Assembly (NCBI GenBank): GCA_003326205.1
Contig: LWTK01000046.1
Location: 536,514-600,513, forward strand
DNA length: 64,000 nucleotides
Origin: Nostoc sp. ATCC 43529
Lineage (GTDB): Bacteria; Cyanobacteriota; Cyanobacteriia; Cyanobacteriales; Nostocaceae
Reading direction: 5' to 3'
Shown: one piece after another, positions 23,776 to 31,509 of the stretch
How positions within the stretch are numbered: position 1 is the first letter of the stretch
Layout: every line of letters starts with the position of its first letter
Translations under genes and position numbers: made by a program
Notes under the pieces: model-generated
What the model was told of the DNA's origin: nothing
The model's input: only the letters and a program-made list of their open reading frames with translations
Database searches by the model: none

Positions 23776-24121
23776 AATGATAGACAATGAACTTAACGGC
23801 ATTCTTAGGGGAGCAAAACTAGAGCATAACACTGATATTCACGATCCTTTTGGGAATAGCAAGATAGCAGAACTTGTTATTAGAAGAGTACAAAACTATC
23901 AGGGAGGTTACGATTTTGGATTTAAACTTAGTGATTCTGGAGAGTTTCAGTTTCTAACCCGTGATGGTTCAAAGCGTGATGCCCAGAAATTCATGGAAAC
24001 CCTAACTCCTTGGTACGCGAAAGAGAACGCCATCGCTGCCCTAATTGCCCAAGGTTTTGAGATTGAACAACAGACAGAATCAAATGGTGAAATTATAGTT
24101 ACCGCTAGTAAATGGGCTTAG
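23708..24121 (+). CDS. DUF1257 (Ycf35-like) protein (137 aa)
   Basis: Starts MSHLTHIRTTIKNQQVLEKV, the typical DUF1257/Ycf35 opening. It continues with IAELVIRRVQNYQGGYDFGF and ends in an Ala/Glu-rich helix plus a GEIIVTASKW-type strand. Family members are ~125-140 residues, so this one is complete. The role is unknown in plastids and cyanobacteria. Its presence with DUF2997- and Ycf46-like genes repeats an association I recall elsewhere. A terminator follows directly. Confidence 0.85.
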   Translation: MSHLTHIRTTIKNQQVLEKVLIEMIDNELNGILRGAKLEHNTDIHDPFGNSKIAELVIRRVQNYQGGYDFGFKLSDSGEFQFLTRDGSKRDAQKFMETLTPWYAKENAIAALIAQGFEIEQQTESNGEIIVTASKWA

Positions 24122-24142
24122 TTAAGGCAATTGAAAATTAAT

Positions 24143-24175
24143 TCCTCGTTGAAATCAGCGAGGGATTTTTTTTAA
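24143..24175 (+). terminator. Rho-independent terminator after DUF1257 gene
   Basis: CCTCG...CGAGG hairpin around GTTGAAATCAG, followed by eight T. It closes the small-protein operon. Confidence 0.8.
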
Positions 24176-24206
24176 GTTAGTATAGAACATCAGTACTACA
24201 ATATTT

Positions 24207-25058
24207 ATGTTTAGTTGTCAGCTTGCAAATACTTATAGCCCGACTAAGAAATATGGCGTTGACAATTGGTTTTCAACACCGAAACTAGATGGAATTCGAG
24301 GGTTATATATTCCTGGTCAGGGATTAATAAGCCGGACGTTAAAAACAAAATACGTCGGTCTTGAACATATTGAGAATGTGTGCGCCCACATAGCACAAGC
24401 TGGTTATGTGATTGACGGAGAGCTTTATATTAGAGATGAAAAGTTTGATGTCATATCAGGAATAGTCCGCGATCGCAAAGGCTATGACATCACCCAAAAG
24501 CAGCGCGTTCAGTTCCATGTATTTGGTCTGTGGAAAGAGAACACTACCTGGGCGAATACAGAAGCAATGGTTAGTAAAATTCAAGAAATAATTCCTGATG
24601 GGCAATCGGCAGTTATAGCAGTGCCGTACACAGTTATCGAAACTAATCCGGTGATTATACAAACTCAAAACCAACTTAATAAAGATTCCGGTGCTTCCGA
24701 TGAAGGAACGATGCTAAGGCATCCAGATGTAGCTTATTATCAGGGGCGATCGCAACACCTACTGAAAGTGAAAAACTTTGAGAAGGGCACGTTTATTGTC
24801 ACAGAATTTCACAAAGGTACTGGCAAATATTCCAAAAGCCTGGGGAAACTCTCTGTTGAAGGTAAGGCAGGTGAAGTCACGATAAAATCCAAAGTTGGAA
24901 CAGGATTTACTGATGCAGAAAGATTAGATATTTGGGCTAATCAATCGAAATATACTGGAGCTAATATTGAGGTAATTTATATGGGCATAACTAATAGTTC
25001 CAGTAGTTCTGCAAAAAGCTTGAGACATCCAGTATTTTCTCGAATCATTCCAAATTAA
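24207..25058 (+). CDS. ATP-dependent DNA ligase, minimal form (283 aa)
   Basis: Motif I is TPKLDGIRG with the adenylated Lys at residue 26. Motif III is VIDGELYI (about 68-75), motif IV DEGTMLRHPD and motif V HLLKVKNF. A C-terminal OB-fold of about 90 residues follows (FIVTEFHKGTGKYSKSLGKL, ending FSRIIPN). At 283 residues it is a nucleotidyltransferase plus OB unit like Chlorella-virus and phage ligases, without extra domains. It seals nicks using ATP and would complement ERF and PNK-type end processing on the same replicon. Confidence 0.9.
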   Translation: MFSCQLANTYSPTKKYGVDNWFSTPKLDGIRGLYIPGQGLISRTLKTKYVGLEHIENVCAHIAQAGYVIDGELYIRDEKFDVISGIVRDRKGYDITQKQRVQFHVFGLWKENTTWANTEAMVSKIQEIIPDGQSAVIAVPYTVIETNPVIIQTQNQLNKDSGASDEGTMLRHPDVAYYQGRSQHLLKVKNFEKGTFIVTEFHKGTGKYSKSLGKLSVEGKAGEVTIKSKVGTGFTDAERLDIWANQSKYTGANIEVIYMGITNSSSSSAKSLRHPVFSRIIPN

Positions 25059-25159
25059 TTGAGGATGAAAAAAATATTTAAAATATAGTTAATTTGTACT
25101 ATTTTTGTTAGACTAGGCAGTGTTAAAAGTTAAAATCTACCTACAAATCAGGAGATAAA

Positions 25160-25657
25160 ATGGCTTTTGAAACCGCAAGTTTGGCAGTTAAAACATTAAA
25201 TGCAATTCTGAAAGACTATAACTTTTGGGGACAATCTGAAAGTGACTCACCGCTAAAGGCTGGACGAACAAAAGCGGTTATTGACGATGACAAACTCTTG
25301 TCTTTGGATAGAAGTTTACGCATTAAGGCTGGTGCAACTTCTGATAGCATTCCCAAGGATCGCATCATCACTACTAAGACGTTAGATGAAGTGTTTGTGC
25401 CACTTGCCAAGAATGCCATCGCAGAACTCAACAATCAGAGTGATATGGTTGATGCTGGAACTGCAACTTTAGAAAGCCTAGCCAATGAAGCTGAAGCGGT
25501 TGAGTACTACGTGCAATTGTATGAAGTATTCAAACAACTAACAGATGCAAAAATCTGCTATGTTGACAGCCCAACTGATGCAGAAGTTGGTTTGTTTATC
25601 GTCGGGGCAGTAGGTAGCGAAACTGTTTACGCACGGACTCTATTAATTCAGACGTAA
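25160..25657 (+). CDS. NuiA-like (nuclease A inhibitor family) protein
   Basis: A 165-residue protein. Near the N-terminus FWGQSESDSPLKA parallels the MSESEYPFE signature of Anabaena NuiA. The C-terminal half (VEYYVQLYEVFKQLTDAKIC, then the strand VGLFIVGAVGSE) parallels NuiA's final helix and strands. NuiA blocks the DNA/RNA nuclease NucA. The match is from memory and partial, and no nucA lies beside it. If right, it may protect the element from host nucleases. A good AGGAG precedes the ATG. Confidence 0.55.
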   Translation: MAFETASLAVKTLNAILKDYNFWGQSESDSPLKAGRTKAVIDDDKLLSLDRSLRIKAGATSDSIPKDRIITTKTLDEVFVPLAKNAIAELNNQSDMVDAGTATLESLANEAEAVEYYVQLYEVFKQLTDAKICYVDSPTDAEVGLFIVGAVGSETVYARTLLIQT

Positions 25658-25757
25658 TTGCATCTAATTTGGCAGCCCAGCCCATCTACAGCCCTGGACT
25701 ACTTTTGTTCGGGGTATTTTTTTTAATTCTTTTTTTAAAAATTAATGCCCAAAATAT

Positions 25758-25793
25758 AACCCTCCTGAATTTGACTGGAGGGTTTATTTTTTT
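25758..25793. terminator. Terminator between convergent genes
   Basis: AACCCTCC (25758-25765) pairs with GGAGGGTT (25777-25784), followed by TATTTTTTTT. It ends the NuiA-like transcript and may also serve the convergent HU gene. Confidence 0.8.
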
Positions 25794-25807
25794 TCTGCAT
25801 CAAACAA

Positions 25808-26341
25808 CTAAGCAGCTTTTTTAAACAAGTAACTTAGTTCAGGGATGTCTTGAGCAAGTTTCCAACCGGTGCGCTGGCTCCATAAAGGAGTTGTTTCGGT
25901 TAATCCCTTTGCAATAAGTTGAGACTCAGGCACTTCAACAGGTTGACCATTAATTTGTATATGCCATGAGTTTTCAGTACTACTTGCTAGTAGTTCTGGT
26001 GGGATTGGTGGAGGGACTTTAGAAACTTCAGTTTTGTTTTGCTGAACTGGTGATACAGACTGCGAAACAGCAGGGTCAGGTTCAATTGAAAATGTATTAG
26101 CAAATTTAAACACTGGCTTCCGTTTTGCAGAAATTTTAATTGCTTCTCCTGTTTTAGGATTTCTGCCATCACGTTCGGGCAAATCTTTGTGAGAAAAAAC
26201 CCCGAATTTTTCTAGTTTGACATTTTCACCTTTACGAAGTGAAATTTGTACAAAATTAATGAAAGACTCAAGAATGCTATCGACAGTTGTCTTATTGTAG
26301 CCAGTTGAAAACTGAATGTATTCAGATAAGTGGGAGTTCAT
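25808..26341 (-). CDS. HU/IHF-like protein fused to a GYF_2-type domain
   Basis: ATG 26341 gives 177 residues; an upstream ATG at 26368 adds a hydrophobic leader that looks unnatural. Residues about 5-90 are an HU/IHF fold (FINFVQISLRKGENVKLEKF, then the DNA-arm RDGRNPKTGEAIKISAKRKP). A Pro-rich linker leads to about 55 residues with WHIQINGQPVEVPESQLIAK and TPLWSQRTGWKLA, the pattern of a GYF_2 peptide-binding domain. HU is normally ~95 residues, so the fusion is unusual. Third gene of the polymerase-like operon; it may tether DNA to a partner. Confidence 0.8.
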   Translation of the reverse strand: MNSHLSEYIQFSTGYNKTTVDSILESFINFVQISLRKGENVKLEKFGVFSHKDLPERDGRNPKTGEAIKISAKRKPVFKFANTFSIEPDPAVSQSVSPVQQNKTEVSKVPPPIPPELLASSTENSWHIQINGQPVEVPESQLIAKGLTETTPLWSQRTGWKLAQDIPELSYLFKKAA

Positions 26342-26388
26342 AATTAGAAAAGACAAGCAAAACTTCACATGATTATAGCTAATTATAG

Positions 26389-28998
26389 CTATTTGAAGAA
26401 AAGATAGTCCTTGATTTCTTCCTCTGTCATACTTGGATCAAAAAGTGTGACTTCAGTTGTCTTAGAATCTTTGAATCTTGTGCTATAAATCTTCATAAGT
26501 TTTGTCACACCAGGTAATAAATAGGGACGATATTTTTCACCAATATTCCCCAAGTGAAACCAGCCAATTTGAGTTTTTGCACCCTCCCACTTCATTTCTA
26601 GAGCTAAATATTGCTTGCTAGAAACTTCACGAATGTAGGCGCGAACCATCACTTCTTGCCCTTTCCAAGGGGTTTTCTGTGGTGCTGACCAAGAACCGTG
26701 CTGAACTGCGTAGCAAGTAATAACTTTGGCTTCCTCTGGTTTAGAGTTTTTGAGTTTTTCCACAATTTCGTCAGCGAAGATCATAAAAACTAATCCGGCA
26801 TCGCCGGTTTCCGCCTGATGTGCTGCTGCCCAGTAAGCACTAACCCAAGACATCGCTTCGTAAAAAGTACCATCAGCTTTGGGAGTTTCCAAAATGTTTT
26901 GCTTACTGGCCTTTGTTGCCTCTGCTACTTCACGAATTAGACGAGTAGAATCCTCATTGGCTTCTTTCCATTCAATAGCCTTTCGCATCGCAGTCCGGTA
27001 GGTGTCCCGGTGAGAAATAGCAATCGCTAGCTGTTCCGGTACATAAACCACATCATTGAACAAAACCTTTTCATAGGTTCTAGGTGAGGAATCAAGCCGG
27101 AGGTCTGGGGCTTTCCATTTTGAATTCACTGTTTGAACTATGCGGGAGACGGTATCAAGGGCATCTGGTTTAACTGCACAAGGACGGTCACGGTAACAGG
27201 CTGGGTCTTTAAAATCCTTGAGCCAGGGAGACTCAGCGCCTTGTTCATTCAAAAACGCTTTAACAGCATCTAACCCATTGGTGTTATTGGGGTAAGCACT
27301 TTTGAGAGAATCAACAGCAATTTGCACTTGCTGGGAGAGAAAATCGATAATCCGCATTTCCTCGTCTTGTTTCTGTTCCCCACCAGCAGGAATCTTGAGT
27401 ACAACTTGCTCGCAGCCACCAGAACGCGCCCGTGCTAATAACGAGGCAACAATCCCTGTCATGTCATTCATGCTATTGATGGCGATTTGCTGTAGATTAC
27501 CTTGCAGTGCCATTTTGGGAAATTTCTTCGTCGCTGGGGGTTCATCAAAGTTGGCGATCGCTGTCCTGATGTTGGGGTACGCACTTGATTTAATTAGCTG
27601 AATAAAATCCCCATCAGTATCGCGCCCCAGGTTCAAAAGCAATTTTCGGGGTGCAGCCATGATGCCCGTGCTGTTGATGTAGGTTCCTTCATGAAGGTTC
27701 TCCCACAACTGACAATCTCCCCAGTGCCGCATGGGGTTACAGAAAACTATGTACTCGCCTTCTTCAAAGTCTGGAGCGCAAAATACCTTTCTTCCTTTGA
27801 TTCGTCCATCAGGTAAAACAACGTGGTAGTGAGCCAGCAACTCATCAGGTTGTGCCATGAGTGAGTAGAACCGTACACCCGCAGCTTTGGCTAAATTTAA
27901 CCAGACAGCTTGCATTCGCTCTTTCACCCGCCGCACGACGTAGGGGTGTAGCAGTAAGATTCCTTGTTTGTCTGCCTGGATGATGCGGATCATCGTGTTT
28001 TCATACTCAGCTTCACTCTGGAGTTTGTCGCTACCTTCCTCAAGTTCTGCCTCAGCTTCAGACTGGTCAATTCTCAGGATTTCGGCTAAGTCAGTGATGC
28101 TGTTGTAGGCTTTGGATAGGCGATCGCACTTTTCTTCTAAGCGACTAATAATCTTGTCTTTTTGTAAAGTTTCAAAATCAAACCACTGAAATAACATCCA
28201 TCCTGGTTTGGCGCGGCGTTCTTCTGCTTCAAAGACTAACCCCATGAGAATCTTGCCTTCATGGTTGCCTAGTGCTGGTTTATTACCCTTGAGTGAGGAT
28301 AGGGGAATTACTAAATCTGCCCCAAAATCATCAAGCTTGGGGTTGTAGGCAACTGTACCTTTACCAATCCATTCACCCCACAAAGCAGCGCGAAACTGTA
28401 GCGGTCTTCCTTCGTCCACATAACCAGTTTCTTCGTCTGCTGGTAAGCCCAAAAGTTGCATGAGACGTTTACTTGCTTTGGCGTGGGAATCGCCACTTTC
28501 CCAGTGAATATTGTTTACTTGGTCATCCAAGAAATTGCCATCATCATCTTTAGCTTCATCATCAACGACGATGAATTTCATTTGTTGATAGACCATTTTC
28601 TTACAGCCAGTGTGCAGAATTGAACCATAAATAATGCGTTTCCATTGGTCTTTTGCTGCCTCACCGTAATATTTCTTACCTACAGTCTGTTTATTAGTAA
28701 ATGTGAATCTTCCGTGGTTACGGGAACCACTAGCCATATCTAGAAAAAAAGCAGCCTCATATCCTTTTGGCTTGAATGGGTCTAGCGAGGGCGGGTTAGT
28801 TTCAGTTTTCTCAATTTCCCCGATACAAAATTCTAATTTAGGGTGAAGCCCTGCAAGCAAAATATTCCGACTAACTACTGGTGGTGCTTCTGACCAGTTT
28901 TTATTCTTGCAACTCCACACCTGCCACTCAGAAACAGTCTCGATTCTACCCTGAGAACCATCTGGTAAATATCTCGTATTTTTAAATTGAATACTCAT
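26389..28998 (-). CDS. Two-barrel RNA polymerase-like protein (QDE-1/RdRP/YonO superclass)
   Basis: An 869-residue protein. Residues 198-220 (GRPLQFRAALW...GKGTVAYNP) match the 'fQ.R..g.KG.v..dP' signature of eukaryotic RdRPs; K213-G214 lie in the first double-psi barrel. Residues 417-434 (YIVFCNPMRHWGDCQLWE) match their 'v.kNPclHPGDvrvl' motif. Then GRDTDGDFIQL (458-468) supplies the D-x-D-G-D metal triad (D460, D462, D464), also the NADFDGD motif of multisubunit RNA polymerase. The ~250-residue spacing between barrels fits QDE-1-like enzymes. A coiled coil (280-330) joins them. Template (RNA or DNA) cannot be told. It lies 5 nt after the membrane-type gene and 47 nt before the HU fusion. 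Confidence 0.75.
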   Translation of the reverse strand: MSIQFKNTRYLPDGSQGRIETVSEWQVWSCKNKNWSEAPPVVSRNILLAGLHPKLEFCIGEIEKTETNPPSLDPFKPKGYEAAFFLDMASGSRNHGRFTFTNKQTVGKKYYGEAAKDQWKRIIYGSILHTGCKKMVYQQMKFIVVDDEAKDDDGNFLDDQVNNIHWESGDSHAKASKRLMQLLGLPADEETGYVDEGRPLQFRAALWGEWIGKGTVAYNPKLDDFGADLVIPLSSLKGNKPALGNHEGKILMGLVFEAEERRAKPGWMLFQWFDFETLQKDKIISRLEEKCDRLSKAYNSITDLAEILRIDQSEAEAELEEGSDKLQSEAEYENTMIRIIQADKQGILLLHPYVVRRVKERMQAVWLNLAKAAGVRFYSLMAQPDELLAHYHVVLPDGRIKGRKVFCAPDFEEGEYIVFCNPMRHWGDCQLWENLHEGTYINSTGIMAAPRKLLLNLGRDTDGDFIQLIKSSAYPNIRTAIANFDEPPATKKFPKMALQGNLQQIAINSMNDMTGIVASLLARARSGGCEQVVLKIPAGGEQKQDEEMRIIDFLSQQVQIAVDSLKSAYPNNTNGLDAVKAFLNEQGAESPWLKDFKDPACYRDRPCAVKPDALDTVSRIVQTVNSKWKAPDLRLDSSPRTYEKVLFNDVVYVPEQLAIAISHRDTYRTAMRKAIEWKEANEDSTRLIREVAEATKASKQNILETPKADGTFYEAMSWVSAYWAAAHQAETGDAGLVFMIFADEIVEKLKNSKPEEAKVITCYAVQHGSWSAPQKTPWKGQEVMVRAYIREVSSKQYLALEMKWEGAKTQIGWFHLGNIGEKYRPYLLPGVTKLMKIYSTRFKDSKTTEVTLFDPSMTEEEIKDYLFFK

Positions 28999-29003
28999 AC
29001 TTT

Positions 29004-30332
29004 TTACACTTTATTCAAGAAATCAAACTTTGTAGAAAACTCAGTCCATAATGTAGTAGCTATTTCATCTTTCATAGGAATTGGTACAGCCAAACTCATA
29101 TCAATGCATAGTTTTTTCGCATCTCCATCAAATGAAAATGCGTAGACATTGGCATACTGTTTTCCTGTTTCTTCAATCAAATCTTCTTTTATTTTGCCCA
29201 AATCTTTAAGCTTTTCTTGAACATCACCAATAACTCTAGCAAATACCGTATCAGGTTCTTGATTCTTGTTACTTACTACTGCCAATAACGTTATCCAGTT
29301 ACCGATATCAGTCTTTTGACTCAATTTAATCGTAATGATAATAATCACTGCTGCTGCAATTATGTAGGGAGCGCATGAAGTTAGAAAACTCCAAGCCCCT
29401 GCAAACATTCCAGTGTTATTAAATACTGCGGGAAGTAAGTCTTTTGCACCTCTTAGGACTCCTCCAGCGATGTAGCGAACTGCTTGGACACCAGAGGCAT
29501 TTAATCCCTTCAAAACTAGACTGGTCACTGTTTTAGTTACTGCTTCTGCTAACTGTGTGGGTATAGCTACGCCTTTGAGGATGAATGTTTGGAGCAATCC
29601 AGAAGCGATGGCATTTACCACACCAATCACATCAACAACACTCGGTGAAGCAACTGGAACAATCGCACTTGGGGAAAAGTTAGAAGAAATTGTGTACGAA
29701 CTTTGTACTGTACCAAACTCATAAGGTCTAGGCGCTTCAAATACCTTTTTGAGTTTCTTAATCAGTCTTTTTATTTTGCTAATAATATCTTTTGCTGCAT
29801 TCTCTAATGACTTCTGTGCAGATTCTAGATTTTCGGTCAGCCAATCTTTATTTTTTACTTCTCCATTTTTTACTATTTCATAAATTGAATCTCCTATTTG
29901 TCCGTTGTAATCAATGCTGCTTAGTTGTTCCTTTACTAAGCCTATGTTCAAGAATAAATTGCTTGCTTGAATAGCAGCTTGATAAATTTGACGGTCACGA
30001 TTTTTTAATTTCAAATTAGCTGCAATTTGGTCACCTTTTGCAGTTAAATTACTGTAAACCTTGGAATTAAAACACTTGTTGATACCGTAGGAAGTTCGCA
30101 GCATTTCTAGGGACGAACTTTTTACGAGATTACCTATCTCACTCTCAGAAAAGTAGCTAAGGATATTTTCTATGCTGGGTAAATTTCCTCTGGAAAAGCT
30201 GATAGGTTTTAAACTATCGAACCAATCAAACGGACTCTCTAATGCGCTAAAAATATCGTCGGGGACATCCAAACCACCTTTTTTTATCCAATCTTCGCCA
30301 GATATTTGACCTAGAATGTCTTCTTTACTCAT
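29004..30332 (-). CDS. Hydrophobic pore-like protein, polymerase operon gene 1 (442 aa)
   Basis: No family recognised. Residues 1-200 are helical, with a basic amphipathic stretch (ISKIKRLIKKLKKVFEA, about 184-200). Residues about 225-310 are Gly/Ala/Val-rich and moderately hydrophobic, and 314-337 (SFLTSCAPYIIAAAVIIIIT) is a clear membrane helix. A soluble ~100-residue tail follows. This layout recalls pore-forming or membrane-docking effectors. It is 5 nt upstream of the polymerase-like gene and 17 nt downstream of a recurring palindrome, so the two are surely co-expressed. Confidence 0.65.
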   Translation of the reverse strand: MSKEDILGQISGEDWIKKGGLDVPDDIFSALESPFDWFDSLKPISFSRGNLPSIENILSYFSESEIGNLVKSSSLEMLRTSYGINKCFNSKVYSNLTAKGDQIAANLKLKNRDRQIYQAAIQASNLFLNIGLVKEQLSSIDYNGQIGDSIYEIVKNGEVKNKDWLTENLESAQKSLENAAKDIISKIKRLIKKLKKVFEAPRPYEFGTVQSSYTISSNFSPSAIVPVASPSVVDVIGVVNAIASGLLQTFILKGVAIPTQLAEAVTKTVTSLVLKGLNASGVQAVRYIAGGVLRGAKDLLPAVFNNTGMFAGAWSFLTSCAPYIIAAAVIIIITIKLSQKTDIGNWITLLAVVSNKNQEPDTVFARVIGDVQEKLKDLGKIKEDLIEETGKQYANVYAFSFDGDAKKLCIDMSLAVPIPMKDEIATTLWTEFSTKFDFLNKV

Positions 30333-30349
30333 GGCTCATAGCTATTTTT

Positions 30350-30363
30350 AGTACAAAAATACT
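30350..30363 (-). promoter_or_regulatory. AGTACANAAATACT palindrome before the polymerase-like operon
   Basis: AGTACAAAAATACT lies 18 nt before the start codon at 30332. The same 14-mer, with at most one change, is at 33028, 59933 and 60822. Half-sites AGTA and TACT make it an operator-like palindrome. It resembles the cyanobacterial LexA box in its RGTAC half but not fully in the other half. Confidence 0.65.
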
Positions 30364-30524
30364 AAATATTTTAGCTCATGATTAATATCAAGCCTAGTGC
30401 GTGGCGATCGCCCTAGATTTCAACAGAACTGGAGGTCATGCGATCGCATGTGTTGACCTTCTAAAGTTACACCCAAAAAATAACCCCCAGTTGGGGGCAT
30501 TTATTACTGAATTTGGCGTGATAG

Positions 30525-30854
30525 CTATTTCACCACAACAGGTCTATTTAAGATGCTCATTACCTCGTCTGGGTTGGCAGTTGGCAGCAGTTGGCTCCAA
30601 TCAGCTACATCCGCATAACCAACCAACTGCAAACGGTGAATGGTGCTGGTCACACCTTTAACAGAACCAATCAACAGGTGTTTGAGAGGTTCTCTGTTTG
30701 GGGCGGTTGGTGAGTCAGTTTGACTGAGAACGGGTGTACTTTGGTCGTCAGTATTGGGTAGAAAGCTAGTGGTCATAGACTGTACAGAACACTTTGCACC
30801 ACTTTCAGGTGCGATCGCTTTTTCCAAGGTGAACGCTTGCACTTGTGTCATCAT
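30525..30854 (-). CDS. Hypothetical 109-aa protein
   Basis: The first ~55 residues are low-complexity Ser/Thr/Pro. The C-terminal ~53 residues (LKHLLIGSVKGVTSTIHRLQ, then a VADWSQLLPTANPDEVMSIL segment) look like a compact conserved helical domain that I associate with small cyanobacterial proteins of unknown function. ATG 30854 lacks a strong ribosome-binding site. Monocistronic. Confidence 0.6.
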   Translation of the reverse strand: MMTQVQAFTLEKAIAPESGAKCSVQSMTTSFLPNTDDQSTPVLSQTDSPTAPNREPLKHLLIGSVKGVTSTIHRLQLVGYADVADWSQLLPTANPDEVMSILNRPVVVK

Positions 30855-31018
30855 TTATTTGTCTCCCTGTATTGGGTTTACAACTGAAGGCGATCGCACT
30901 GGTTCCGCCAAGAATTGAGCGATCGCCTTTGTTATTTAAGCTGATTGTAATATGTAAGTGTGTAGGTGTGTATATATGTATTTTAATAGATTTGTAAATT
31001 GGGTGTTGAGGTGTTGAC

Positions 31019-31240
31019 GTGTGTATAGAAATAGTGCCAAGACCAAAACGAACAGAAAAAGACAAATACGGTGAGACAAAGCAGCGATATCAAATCATGC
31101 TGACTGAAACTGCATCCCTTGAATTAGACAAAGTATCTGAGGAGTTGGGGATAACTCGAAGTGAATTGATTGAAAAAGTGATTAGGCAAGGACTGTTAAG
31201 GGCAGTCACACTAGATCCTGATGAGATGGCCGATGAATAA
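31019..31240 (+). CDS. RHH-like small regulator (73 aa)
   Basis: A GTG start at 31019 is the only early start that keeps the basic N-terminus; an internal GTG follows five codons on. The product contains QRYQIMLTETASLELDKVSE and LGITRSELIEKVIRQGLL, strand plus two helices of a ribbon-helix-helix protein. It is solitary, about 270 nt before psbA. Confidence 0.6.
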   Translation: MCIEIVPRPKRTEKDKYGETKQRYQIMLTETASLELDKVSEELGITRSELIEKVIRQGLLRAVTLDPDEMADE

Positions 31241-31304
31241 AAACACAGTTCAGCTTTTATGGAGTGCAATGGCACAAAGCGATCACTGACTTCTCAATAC
31301 AATT

Positions 31305-31325
31305 AAACCTGTTAACAAGTTATTT
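31305..31325. repeat. 21-bp dispersed repeat, copy 1 (copy 2 at 34561-34581)
   Basis: AAACCTGTTAACAAGTTATT plus one T is identical at 31305-31325 and 34561-34581, and a palindromic relative AAACCCGTTAACAGGTTT is at 34906-34923. The copies flank the psbA segment. Confidence 0.65.
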
Positions 31326-31416
31326 TCTCAAGAATGGAGGTAAGCAATCGCACCCATCTAGCTACTTAAATAAGTAAAGCTAATGATTTTTACCAGTTTT
31401 CTAAAATCTTCAATAC

Positions 31417-31446
31417 TTGATTAATTTTTGTAAAGCAGTGTAAATT
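31417..31446 (+). promoter_or_regulatory. Candidate psbA promoter
   Basis: TTGATT (31417-31422) and TAAATT (31441-31446) are separated by 18 bp and lie 64 nt before the start codon, the usual leader length for cyanobacterial psbA. The assignment rests on hexamer match and position. Confidence 0.5.
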
Positions 31447-31509
31447 ACATTCACAGGCGAAAACGAAACCGCCTGATACATACATAAATTTAACCGCAAT
31501 CATAAAACA

